NCBI GenBank assembly: GCA_003501375.1 | Contig: DNPO01000456.1 | Coordinates: 1-13,802, forward strand | DNA: 13,802 nt | Source of the DNA: Candidatus Sumerlaeota bacterium | Lineage (GTDB): Bacteria; Sumerlaeota; Sumerlaeia; UBA8349 | Reading direction: 5' to 3' | Shown here: positions 7,321 to 13,519 of the stretch, in pieces | How positions within the stretch are numbered: position 1 is the first letter of the stretch | Layout: each line of letters starts with the position of its first letter | Program-made: the position numbers and the translations under genes | Notes under the pieces: generated by a model | Seen by the model: the letters and a program-made list of their open reading frames with translations, nothing else | Told to the model about the DNA's origin: nothing | Databases searched by the model: none

Positions 7321-7584
7321 TTAATCCTGATAAATCAAGGGGAACGCTTCTGGGTGCTCAAGAGATTGCAAACACAAATCAACGTCCAGTTCAGGCCAAT
7401 GCAAGTGCTCTCCAGATAAAAGTTCCACATGGAGTATTTGCTCTACCGTGGCTTTGCGGAACCAGGGAAAATCGTCATAGGACAGAAAATATTCCTTGCC
7501 GGAAATAAGAACCCAGAAACCAAAGCGGTCAATGTTCGTTACTTCCGCCGGGGAAGTGTTTGTACCAAGCGTTGAGGATTTCAT
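7321..7584 (-). CDS. DUF2442 family protein
   Basis: This 87-residue protein is recognised as the DUF2442 family variant by GFWVLISGKEYFLSYDDFPWF (about 22-42, quoted in part: GKEYFLSYDDFPWF) and by HLHWPELDVDLCLQSLEHPE (61-80). No enzymatic motif, signal peptide or membrane segment is visible. GGAGG lies about 9 nt before the ATG at 7584. The gene starts inside the DUF4160 gene, overlapping its last 56 bp in another frame, which implies translational coupling. DUF2442 genes are often found beside DUF4160 genes, and such pairs have been suspected of being toxin-antitoxin-like modules. That role is inference, and which partner would be the toxin is unknown. Family assignment is fairly confident, function is not. 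Confidence 0.8.
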   Translation of the reverse strand: MKSSTLGTNTSPAEVTNIDRFGFWVLISGKEYFLSYDDFPWFRKATVEQILHVELLSGEHLHWPELDVDLCLQSLEHPEAFPLIYQD

Positions 7585-7783
7585 GCCGGCGTTCCTCCAA
7601 AGTTCTTTTTAACTCCGCAATTTGAATGGGCGCAAGACCGTGATTCCTTGCAATTTCCAAATCCGGTTCCAACCAGAATTTTGCTTCGCCATTTTCGCAA
7701 TGAATATGAACGTGGGCGCGTGTTTCTTCACGCGAAAAGAAAAAGAAGCGATATCCCTTCCACACAAAAACAGTCGGACTCAT
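7529..7783 (-). CDS. DUF4160 family protein
   Basis: This 84-residue protein matches the DUF4160 family from its first residues: SPTVFVWKGYRFFFFSREE, then RAHVHIHCENGEAKFWLEP (family PHVHV and AKFWL), then the C-terminal LEERRHEILNAWYKHF. The ATG at 7783 is the family-standard start, with AAAGG about 9 nt upstream. An upstream in-frame ATG at 7801 would add six residues. It is the first gene of a two-gene unit with DUF2442, driven by the promoter at 7853-7881. The function of the family is unknown. The compact size, the frequent pairing and the overlap fit a toxin-antitoxin-like or regulatory module. No catalytic residues can be assigned, although the HVHIH cluster could bind metal. Confidence 0.85.
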   Translation of the reverse strand: MSPTVFVWKGYRFFFFSREETRAHVHIHCENGEAKFWLEPDLEIARNHGLAPIQIAELKRTLEERRHEILNAWYKHFPGGSNEH

Positions 7784-7820
7784 TGATATGACCTTTATCA
7801 TGCGGGTGAAAAACGGGGCG

Positions 7821-7843
7821 TTTCCGAACTGCATTGTCGGAAA
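7821..7843. repeat. inverted repeat in the DUF4160 leader
   Basis: TTTCCGA (7821-7827) and TCGGAAA (7837-7843) flank nine bases. It lies just downstream of the predicted transcription start of the DUF4160 pair. It could be an autoregulatory operator or an mRNA hairpin; the sequence does not distinguish these. Confidence 0.4.
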
Positions 7844-7852
7844 GATGCTTCG

Positions 7853-7881
7853 ATTCTAGGACAAGTTCGCAGGCAAATCAA
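7853..7881 (-). promoter_or_regulatory. promoter of the DUF4160-DUF2442 pair
   Basis: On the minus strand TTGATT (7876-7881) is followed after 17 nt by TAGAAT (7853-7858, 5 of 6 matches). Transcription would start near 7846, leaving a leader of about 60 nt. Because it sits beyond the pgk terminator, the pair has its own transcript. Confidence 0.55.
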
Positions 7882-7912
7882 GTAATTCTCTCAGGAGTAT
7901 CCCGCAGCTGAT

Positions 7913-7954
7913 AACAAAACGTCCCGTTTGCTCTTGCAAACGGGACGTTTTGTT
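7913..7954 (-). terminator. intrinsic terminator of pgk
   Basis: A perfect 19-bp stem (7913-7931 with 7936-7954) closes a 4-nt loop, 24 bp after the pgk stop codon. Read on the minus strand the stem ends in GTTTTGTT, and the A-rich other arm makes it nearly symmetrical, so it would also act in the other direction. Confidence 0.85.
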
Positions 7955-7978
7955 GTTTCCATACGAAAAATTTCCGTA

Positions 7979-9247
7979 TTATTTCGTGTCAAGCACTTCG
8001 ATGGGGGGCATCGGTTTGCCTTCAAGGTATTCAAGGCTCGCACCACCACCGGTGGAAACGTGCGTCATGCGGGTATCGAGGCCCATCTCTTCAACGGCTG
8101 TGGCGGAGTCGCCGCCGCCGATGACGCTGATGGCACCGCCGTCCGTGGCAATGGCAAGCGCGGTTGCGACCGACTTCGTACCGTTGGCAAAGTCGGGGGC
8201 TTCAAACACGCCCATCGGGCCGTTCCAAACGACAGTCTTGGCACCCTTGACTTCCTTGCAGAAGGCTTCAACGGATTTCGGGCCAATGTCCATACCCATC
8301 ATGCCGGCGGGAATATCCGTTCCGGGCGTCACGGTCGGCGCATCACCGGTGAGGGCTTTGAAATCAAAATTCGCGACAGCCAGGTGATCGCAGGGGAGCA
8401 GAATCTTGTCGCCTGCTTTTTCCAGCAAGCCCTTCATTTCCTCGACCTGATCTTCCTCGACGCGACTCTTGCCCACTTCGACACCCTTGGCCTTCAGCAG
8501 GGTGTAGGCCATCGCACCGCCGATGATGATGCGGTCAACCTTGGGAAGCAGCTGGGAGATAAGTTTGATCTTGTCGGAAACCTTCGCACCACCAAGCACT
8601 GCGACGAACGGACGCTTGGGCTCGTTGAGCGCTTCGCTGAGGTACTTGATTTCTTTTTCCACCAGGAAGCCAGCAACAGCCGGGCCACCCTTGGCCTGAA
8701 TGGCCTTGGCCACGCCATACATACTGGCATGTTTGCGGTGACAGGTGCCGAACGCGTCGTTAACATACGCTTCGCCGTTCTTGGCGATGGCCTCGACGAA
8801 ATCGTCGTGAACCTTCTGCTGCTCGGCGGTCAGTTTCTTATCTTCGTTCTTTTTGGCTTTGTCGGGCATGGTCTCGCCCGCGCTAAAGCGGAGATTTTCC
8901 AACAACAGCACATCGCCATCTTTCATCGCGGCAACTTGAGCATCCAGTTCCGGGCCAACAACGGACTGCGGGCCAACTTGAACGGTTTTGCCCAGCAGTT
9001 CGCCCAAACGGACTGCGGCGGGTTTAGCGGAAAATTCTTCTTCGTATCCCTTGCCAGCGGGACGGCCCAAGTGGCTCATGAGGATAAGTTTAGCGCCCTG
9101 CTCCAGCGCGCGTTTAATGCTCGGAAGCGCCTGCACGATGCGGCGGTCGTTGGTTACTTTGCCGCCTTTGATCGGAACGTTGAAGTCCACGCGCATGAGG
9201 ACTTTTTTTCCGGCGACGTTGATGTCTGCAATGTTTTTGGTTGCCAT
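7979..9247 (-). CDS. pgk: phosphoglycerate kinase
   Basis: Pgk transfers the phosphate of 1,3-bisphosphoglycerate to ADP in glycolysis and runs in reverse in gluconeogenesis, in the cytoplasm. The 422 residues show RVDFNVP (19-25), LMSHLGRP (56-63), LLLENLRF (114-121), VNDAFGTCHRKHAS (162-175), AVLGGAKVSDKI (216-227), WNGPMGVFE (341-349) and IGGGDSATAVE (376-386), followed by STGGGASLEYLEG (398-410). Two deviations are visible. Cys and Lys replace the Ala residues usual in NDAFGTAHRAHAS, and a charged insertion of roughly 20 residues follows ENLRF (about 122-145). Such insertions occur in some bacterial Pgk lineages and the catalytic Lys/Gly-rich regions look intact. AAGGAG about 9 nt before the ATG fixes the start. 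No gap or tpi gene adjoins it, and a private terminator follows, so it is probably expressed alone. Confidence 0.97.
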   Translation of the reverse strand: MATKNIADINVAGKKVLMRVDFNVPIKGGKVTNDRRIVQALPSIKRALEQGAKLILMSHLGRPAGKGYEEEFSAKPAAVRLGELLGKTVQVGPQSVVGPELDAQVAAMKDGDVLLLENLRFSAGETMPDKAKKNEDKKLTAEQQKVHDDFVEAIAKNGEAYVNDAFGTCHRKHASMYGVAKAIQAKGGPAVAGFLVEKEIKYLSEALNEPKRPFVAVLGGAKVSDKIKLISQLLPKVDRIIIGGAMAYTLLKAKGVEVGKSRVEEDQVEEMKGLLEKAGDKILLPCDHLAVANFDFKALTGDAPTVTPGTDIPAGMMGMDIGPKSVEAFCKEVKGAKTVVWNGPMGVFEAPDFANGTKSVATALAIATDGGAISVIGGGDSATAVEEMGLDTRMTHVSTGGGASLEYLEGKPMPPIEVLDTK

Positions 9248-9306
9248 GAATTCTTCTCCTTTTTATTTTGTATAAGGGTGCCCGAAGGCCTGACTTCCGT
9301 TGTTTT

Positions 9307-9332
9307 GTTTGGCAGGCAACTGTCCGCCAAAC
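9307..9332 (-). repeat. hairpin in the probable pgk leader
   Basis: GTTTGGC (9307-9313) and GCCAAAC (9326-9332) are perfect inverted repeats, with two further G-C pairs possible inside after a one-base bulge. If pgk is transcribed from further upstream, this stem would form about 60 nt before its start codon. No T run follows, so it is not a terminator. Confidence 0.45.
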
Positions 9333-9585
9333 GGCAACATATTAAAGGCGTATCCTTTTTTACGCAACATGAAATCGCTGGTCTGAAAACCTTTGGTGCA
9401 TCGCGGTTCTGGGTGCTTGACAGGACTGGCGTTTCGCCCGCGACGAATCGTTTTCCGAGGACGAAACAACGGCTCGATTTTTACCACACCAGTCGGTGAA
9501 TCAACGAACAACCTAATTGGTTTTGTATCGCAATAGAATCATGCTGCCATCAAGAATCAATGCGGAATCCTAATCAATCTATAAT

Positions 9586-9702
9586 GTGACCACTTCCATT
9601 CCCGTTGCATTAATCGAGGATTTTGTCAAAGCCAGTGGATACTCAAGCGTGATTTACGATAACTTCGTGGTATTTCACAGCAAACCCTCCAAAACTTTGT
9701 AA
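9586..9702 (+). other. 38-codon protein-like frame, possible small gene or remnant
   Basis: From a GTG at 9586 the frame reads through IPVALIEDFVKASGYSSVIY (residues about 5-24) to a TAA at 9700-9702. The alternation of hydrophobic and polar residues looks coding, but the upstream bases contain no Shine-Dalgarno and no family is recognised. It could be the tail of a decayed gene or chance. Confidence 0.15.
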
Positions 9703-9967
9703 CGACAGCGTCTAACTTGACAAGCGTTGATAATGTATTGGTTTGTTTTCAGATTCTAATGTTTTTTCGTTTCCTTTGCTAAAATCCAAGAAGAGTGTTT
9801 TTTTCTTTTGAATCACCCCTTTGTTCTGTACGTTTATGTGAAAAAGTAAAGTTATTTGTGTTTTTTCCTGCTTGAGGCAGGGTAATTTCCAGATTCTTGA
9901 TTTGACCCAGAAGCATAGTTCCTTGGGATTTATCTAGTTAGCCTGTTTTTACCTCCCGAGAAACCTG

Positions 9968-9999
9968 TAAAATATGCAAGAAATAATGAAATTATTCTT
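9968..9999 (+). promoter_or_regulatory. candidate lacI-type promoter with overlapping operator palindrome
   Basis: TAAAAT (9968-9973) could serve as a -10 box, with only a weak T-rich -35 about 17 nt upstream. Directly after it AAGAAATAAT (9978-9987) and ATTATTCTT (9991-9999) form an inverted repeat around GAA, with one extra A in the left arm. A palindrome over the start point of a LacI-family gene is a typical autoregulatory site, but AT-rich palindromes also arise by chance. Confidence 0.3.
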
Positions 10000-10082
10000 G
10001 GCGTTTCCATCTCAAAAGTGATAGGATGCGAAGTAGAGGATCAGTGTGCGGGGGTTAGACCGCAAAAAGGGGAGAGTGTGCA

Positions 10083-11111
10083 ATGTCTATCGTCAAAGTA
10101 GCCCAACGTGCAGGGGTGTCACAGGCCACCGTTTCACGCGTAGTAAATAATGATCGAAATGTTACTCCGGAAACCGCGCTGAAGGTCCGCGAGGCTATGC
10201 GCGAACTTGGCTATGTGCCTAAAGCCCCTGCATTACGCCGAGGTCCTCGTCGCAATCAGGACGTGCATCTTGCAACCGGGAACATCGCTTTTTTGGCAAA
10301 GGGTGAGGATTTGAAGGTTTTCGCTCATTCCCCGGTTATGCACGATGTGGTACGAGGGATTGAATCCGCTCTTGCCGAACGCGGCTTGAGTATGATTCAA
10401 GGCGCTATTGGTGGCGAGCGTCAGATTCCGCCGATTGTCGCGCGGCGGCAGGTAGATGGTTTGATCGTGTGGCCGACCCTGTTTGGTATGGCACCCGAAG
10501 TCATTGAGGCTTTGCGGTCTTATCAGATCGTGTATGTCATGAGTGCAGCGATGGATTCCCTCCCTGGGGATCGCGTCAAAAACAATAACCGCAGCATCGG
10601 TCGTTTAGCCGCCGAGTATCTGATTAGCAAGGGGCACAAAGTGGTTGCGCATGCAGCCATGGCTGAAATGCCTGCGGCTGCAGAACGTTGGGCTGCTTTT
10701 GCGGAAGCCGCGCGCGCACAGGGTGTTGAGGCGGTGCAGTACGTGATTGAACAACGTGGCTTGGATCTGAATGATTTGCGCAACGAGGAAGTGGACCGCT
10801 CTATCGAGGCAGGAGTTGCCCAGATGCTTGCGAGTAATCCGCGCCCGACCGGTGTTTTTGCCACATGCGATGCTCTGGTAGCGCGGATGTACCCCGCATT
10901 GAAAAATCAAGGGGTAAAGATCGGCACCGAGATGGAAGTCATTTCCTGCAATAACGAATTCGCTCTGTTGGCAGGCTTGGACCCCTGTCCCAAGTCGATT
11001 GATATTCGCGGGGAGTTGATTGGACGACGCGCTGTAGAGCAATTGTTGTGGCGTATCAGCAATCCGGGAGATGAGACCTGTGTCACTGTGGAAATCGACC
11101 CATTATTCTGA
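10083..11111 (+). CDS. LacI-family transcriptional regulator
   Basis: The 342-residue protein starts with a LacI-type helix-turn-helix: VKVAQRAGVSQATVSRVVNN (4-23), then VTPETALKVREAMRELGYVP (27-46), the classical third helix and hinge region. A basic linker rich in Arg (RRGPRR, 52-57) comes next, and a periplasmic-binding-protein-like sensor domain begins near residue 65 (TGNIAFL). Sensor signatures include VDGLIVWP, RSIGRLAAEYLISKGHKVV (quoted from about 175-193) and PTGVFATCDALVARM. The ligand, probably a sugar or nucleoside, cannot be told from sequence. GGAG 8 nt before the ATG supports the start. It is divergent from pgk across 835 bp, and no sugar transporter or hydrolase gene is in the window, so its targets are probably elsewhere. 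Confidence 0.93.
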   Translation: MSIVKVAQRAGVSQATVSRVVNNDRNVTPETALKVREAMRELGYVPKAPALRRGPRRNQDVHLATGNIAFLAKGEDLKVFAHSPVMHDVVRGIESALAERGLSMIQGAIGGERQIPPIVARRQVDGLIVWPTLFGMAPEVIEALRSYQIVYVMSAAMDSLPGDRVKNNNRSIGRLAAEYLISKGHKVVAHAAMAEMPAAAERWAAFAEAARAQGVEAVQYVIEQRGLDLNDLRNEEVDRSIEAGVAQMLASNPRPTGVFATCDALVARMYPALKNQGVKIGTEMEVISCNNEFALLAGLDPCPKSIDIRGELIGRRAVEQLLWRISNPGDETCVTVEIDPLF

Positions 11112-11130
11112 TCTAGTTCCCCATAAAAAT

Positions 11131-11169
11131 ACCGCATCCTGCACGAGTTGTTTAAATGCAGGATGCGGT
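11131..11169 (-). terminator. intrinsic terminator of the gspA-like gene
   Basis: ACCGCATCCTGCA (11131-11143) pairs perfectly with 11157-11169 around a 13-nt loop. Read on the minus strand the stem is followed by ATTTTTATGG. There is no T run on the plus side, so it serves the minus-strand gene that ends at 11220. Confidence 0.75.
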
Positions 11170-11179
11170 GGTGTCCGCA

Positions 11180-11220
11180 CGGGCAGATTGGTCAGATTCG
11201 ACCGATCTGCCCGATTTTTT
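11180..11220 (+). terminator. intrinsic terminator of the lacI-type gene
   Basis: A 14-bp stem (11180-11193 with 11200-11213, one G-U pair) around a 6-nt loop is followed by ATTTTTTTATTTT. It terminates plus-strand transcripts from the LacI-type gene. The T run overlaps the stop codon of the convergent gene. Confidence 0.85.
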
Positions 11221-13031
11221 TATTTTGCAGCAGTCAGACGTGGGCGCTCAGACGTTTCGCGTTTGACAGTAATTAACACGGCGGTTGGGCCATCCACACA
11301 ACCCGTCACCGGCAATTTGTTCTTTTCCTGAAAACGGCTCACGGCAGCAGCGACTACAGCGTCATATTTGCCATCTTGCGGCTTTGTTCCCTCCCACGCC
11401 CCCTGGCTTTCCAAGAAGGTGCACAAGGCTGGAAGTGCGGTGGTTTCTGTTCCAATGGTCAGTCCCATGAAGCGGTCCGGGTCATGGAAAATCACTTGAA
11501 TGCTGTGGCAGCAATTTTCCAAATCGGCCAGGGGAATTTTTTTCAGCAGCCCTTGACGGGGATCACCCACCATGGCCGTTTCACCCTGTGTTCCCAGCAA
11601 GGCGACCGTCGGAGGAAGTTGCAGTCCCGGAGCATCAACCGACAAGACCAAGGGCAGGTCGAGGAAGAGTAAACTGCGCAACGGAGTGGTACTTTCAAAG
11701 CAGGCTAGTCCGACCTGCGGGGTTTGGAAAATGCGAGGAAGATTCAACTCCTGCACATCCTTTTTATCCAGCGGGCGGAAACGTTCCAAATCGAAGGCGT
11801 ACCCCCAGCGACGCGCTAACGTCAGCATGGATGCGGTGTACGCAAGTTCCGGGTCTTGCACGCGTGCAACTTGGTTGTCATCCCAAGTCCAGTCCTGAAC
11901 GGGTTGAGGCATCGGTGTGGGCGCTGGTGTCAGAGCGGGAACCGGGGTGGAAGCAAGCGCGATTCCTGTGATAGCCTTTTGCTTGGGAGTGGGCGTCGGT
12001 TTGGTCGGCTTTTTCGCCACAGTCTCAGGCGTGGGCTTCGTTACCGTTGCGTCCGCAAGTTGTACTACGGGCGCTGAAGCATTTTCTGCAGGGGCCTTAT
12101 GCCAATGCGCGCCGATCCAGACGCAAAATGCTAACAGAAAAATGAATGCAGAAACCATTGTACCAACCTGCCACTTGGAATCAAAATCCAGCGCAGGCAA
12201 CCAGTTTTTTTTGTGCGGATCGGATAGCAGTTCCAATTCTTTTTCTGCCATTGCCATCATGCGCGCATCAATTTCCAGCCGTCCAGCCACGTATGCCGCG
12301 AGCAACGCTCGGTCGCACATCAGATTGATCTTGCGCGGGATGCCATGCGAAAAATGGTAAAGTCGGTTTTGCGCGGCTGGCGTCAGCGAAATATTGATTT
12401 TTGCTCCGGCCACACTCAACCGGTGCCGGACGTAATGATATAGTTCGTCCTTGTTCAACGGCCCTATATGCGCACGCACCATGATGCGCTGGCTGAGTTG
12501 TTCCATCTCCGGTTGTTGCAATTTGGCAGCGAGTTCCGGCTGGCCAATCAGAATAATCTGGATCAGTTTGCACTGCTCGGTTTCCAAATTGCTCAGCATG
12601 CGGATTTGTTCCAAAACCGGAATGCTCAAGTTCTGTGCTTCGTCCACAATCAGGATGGTGGTTTTGCCCTTGCCGTTTTCACGCAACAAAAATTCGTTGA
12701 GCGAGTCGATCAGCGCTTTTTTTGATTCCGTCTGATAATTCAAACCGAGTTCGTGATTGACGCTCTGGAGCAGTTCTAAATCGCTGAGGAAGGAGTTTAC
12801 CACCAACGCGATGTTAGTGGTTTCTGGGTTGAGTTCATGCAAAAAGGCACGGCTCAGGGTGGTTTTACCTGATCCGATGTCACCCGTGAGGGCGATGAAA
12901 CCCTTGCTTTCCTTGATGCCGTACACCAACGCCGCCAACGCTTCGCGGTGTCTGCGGCTCATGTAGAGAAAGCGCGGATCGGGCGTGAGGTTGAAGGGGG
13001 CTTCTTTAAGTCCGAAGAAATCCAAATACAT
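11220..13031 (-). CDS. GspA/ExeA-like membrane-anchored AAA ATPase with peptidoglycan-binding domain
   Basis: GspA/ExeA proteins help insert the type II secretion secretin through the peptidoglycan. This 603-residue homologue opens with MYLDFFGLKEAPFNLTPDP, the signature of the family. It then shows Walker A GDIGSGKTTL (50-59), Walker B TILIVDEAQ (125-133), IGQPEL (162-167) and the PRKINLMCDRAL stretch (232-243). A single transmembrane segment (about 289-309) precedes a Pro/Thr/Ala-rich linker (about 325-377) and a periplasmic part. The end (about 529-589) resembles a PG_binding_1 domain (DGKYDAVVAAAVSRFQEKN, TGCVDGPT). The region between fits the C39-peptidase-like domain of GspA, although no catalytic triad is evident. 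I start at the ATG at 13031 because the family motif begins there; an in-frame GTG at 13079 adds 16 unmatched residues. The upstream GAGG is a weak ribosome site. No gspB partner gene is adjacent. Confidence 0.9.
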   Translation of the reverse strand: MYLDFFGLKEAPFNLTPDPRFLYMSRRHREALAALVYGIKESKGFIALTGDIGSGKTTLSRAFLHELNPETTNIALVVNSFLSDLELLQSVNHELGLNYQTESKKALIDSLNEFLLRENGKGKTTILIVDEAQNLSIPVLEQIRMLSNLETEQCKLIQIILIGQPELAAKLQQPEMEQLSQRIMVRAHIGPLNKDELYHYVRHRLSVAGAKINISLTPAAQNRLYHFSHGIPRKINLMCDRALLAAYVAGRLEIDARMMAMAEKELELLSDPHKKNWLPALDFDSKWQVGTMVSAFIFLLAFCVWIGAHWHKAPAENASAPVVQLADATVTKPTPETVAKKPTKPTPTPKQKAITGIALASTPVPALTPAPTPMPQPVQDWTWDDNQVARVQDPELAYTASMLTLARRWGYAFDLERFRPLDKKDVQELNLPRIFQTPQVGLACFESTTPLRSLLFLDLPLVLSVDAPGLQLPPTVALLGTQGETAMVGDPRQGLLKKIPLADLENCCHSIQVIFHDPDRFMGLTIGTETTALPALCTFLESQGAWEGTKPQDGKYDAVVAAAVSRFQEKNKLPVTGCVDGPTAVLITVKRETSERPRLTAAK

Positions 13032-13106
13032 GGTGCGGCTGCCTCGGCAAATGAGATTTGCGCCTGTGCCAACAACCACAGGCGGTCTTGCATTTTTTTA
13101 CCACTT

Positions 13107-13115
13107 AGTATAGCA
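13107..13115 (-). promoter_or_regulatory. extended -10 promoter of the gspA-like gene
   Basis: On the minus strand TGCTATACT gives an extended -10 element (TG-n-TATACT, hexamer 5 of 6). The -35 region is poor, as is common for extended -10 promoters. The predicted leader is about 70 nt. Confidence 0.5.
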
Positions 13116-13272
13116 TAAGACAAGATGAAATGCGCTTGCGCTATTGGATGGCTGCTAAAGCAAACCACATTTCACCACAAAAAAAGGCCTTGGCATGGCA
13201 AAAGGCGCGAGAGTCATGATTTGCTGTTTTTCTTTGCGTTGCAATCATCTGGTTTGTTGAAAGGATTTTCCC

Positions 13273-13500
13273 GTGGCTCACGAAAATTTCCGTATCCGCA
13301 TCCGCAAGGACGGTGCCATCCAATTGCTCTCGCGTGACATTGGCGAGGAGCGCCTGCGCGAATTGCGCGAGATGATTGAGGATAGTTTAGGCCCGATAAG
13401 GGATGTTCAAATCATCACCGACAGCGACGACTTGCCCCCCGCAAACGTGACGCGGTTGGATGAGGAAAAGACGGAAGAAATACAGCACAGGAAAATTTGA
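13273..13500 (+). CDS. small hypothetical protein
   Basis: This is a 75-residue charged, probably cytoplasmic protein that I do not recognise. It begins with a short beta-like stretch (ENFRIRIRKDGAIQL, 4-18) and continues into a helix (EERLRELREMIEDSLG, 25-40). A second strand-like stretch (RDVQIITD, 43-50) follows, then a hydrophilic tail ending in HRKI. This beta-alpha-beta pattern suggests a small folded domain. The start is a GTG preceded by AAGG at suitable distance (around 13260-13264). No ATG lies near the N-terminus. It stands alone between the gspA-like gene, from which it is divergent, and convergent lpxI, 19 bp away. Reading frame, ribosome site and codon use make it a plausible real gene. 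Confidence 0.6.
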   Translation: MAHENFRIRIRKDGAIQLLSRDIGEERLRELREMIEDSLGPIRDVQIITDSDDLPPANVTRLDEEKTEEIQHRKI

Positions 13501-13519
13501 GCGGAATGCACCAAACAAA

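Larger units (their letters stand above)
9248..10082. other. 835-bp intergenic region between divergent pgk and lacI-type genes
   Basis: No convincing gene was found. The pgk-proximal part (9248-9500) is of ordinary composition and holds a hairpin (9307-9332) and inverted bases GTTTCG/CGAAAC at 9431-9436 and 9462-9467. From 9500 on the DNA is AT-rich with T runs (around 9761-9766, 9798-9806 and 9861-9866). A 38-codon frame at 9586-9702 reads like protein but has no ribosome binding site. A lone TATAAT is at 9580-9585 and a TTGACA at 9717-9722, neither with a good partner. The lacI-proximal end carries a palindrome (9978-9999) and a small hairpin (10047-10064). I did not recognise any known riboswitch, tRNA or other structured RNA. 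Regulatory DNA plus gene decay is the likeliest content. Confidence 0.6.

Noticed and set aside
7293..7508. A plus-strand frame starting ATG at 7293 with GAGGAG just upstream
   Set aside because: The ribosome-site-like bases are attractive, but nearly all of the frame is antisense to the DUF2442 gene and the residues beyond position 15 are its complement. No family match.
7928..9499. A 523-codon open frame on the plus strand opposite pgk
   Set aside because: It lies wholly antisense to an unmistakable pgk. The translation is rich in His, Phe, Gly and Arg, shows no family signature and has no ribosome site. Long antisense frames arise from codon bias of a highly expressed gene.
9263..9511. 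An 82-codon minus-strand frame ending just before pgk
   Set aside because: It starts only at TTG without a ribosome site, has a basic composition of low complexity and matches nothing known to me. More likely the untranslated pgk leader.
9580..9585. Perfect TATAAT on the plus strand
   Set aside because: No acceptable -35 hexamer at 16-18 nt and no TG extension, in AT-rich DNA where this hexamer is expected by chance.
9867..9881. CCTGC/GCAGG hairpin next to a T run
   Set aside because: The T run is before the stem on the plus strand and becomes A on the minus strand after the stem, so neither direction gives a terminator.
11285..12735. Several plus-strand frames of 60-147 codons opposite the gspA-like gene
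   Set aside because: All overlap each other and the conserved AAA ATPase coding strand, with no domain signature.
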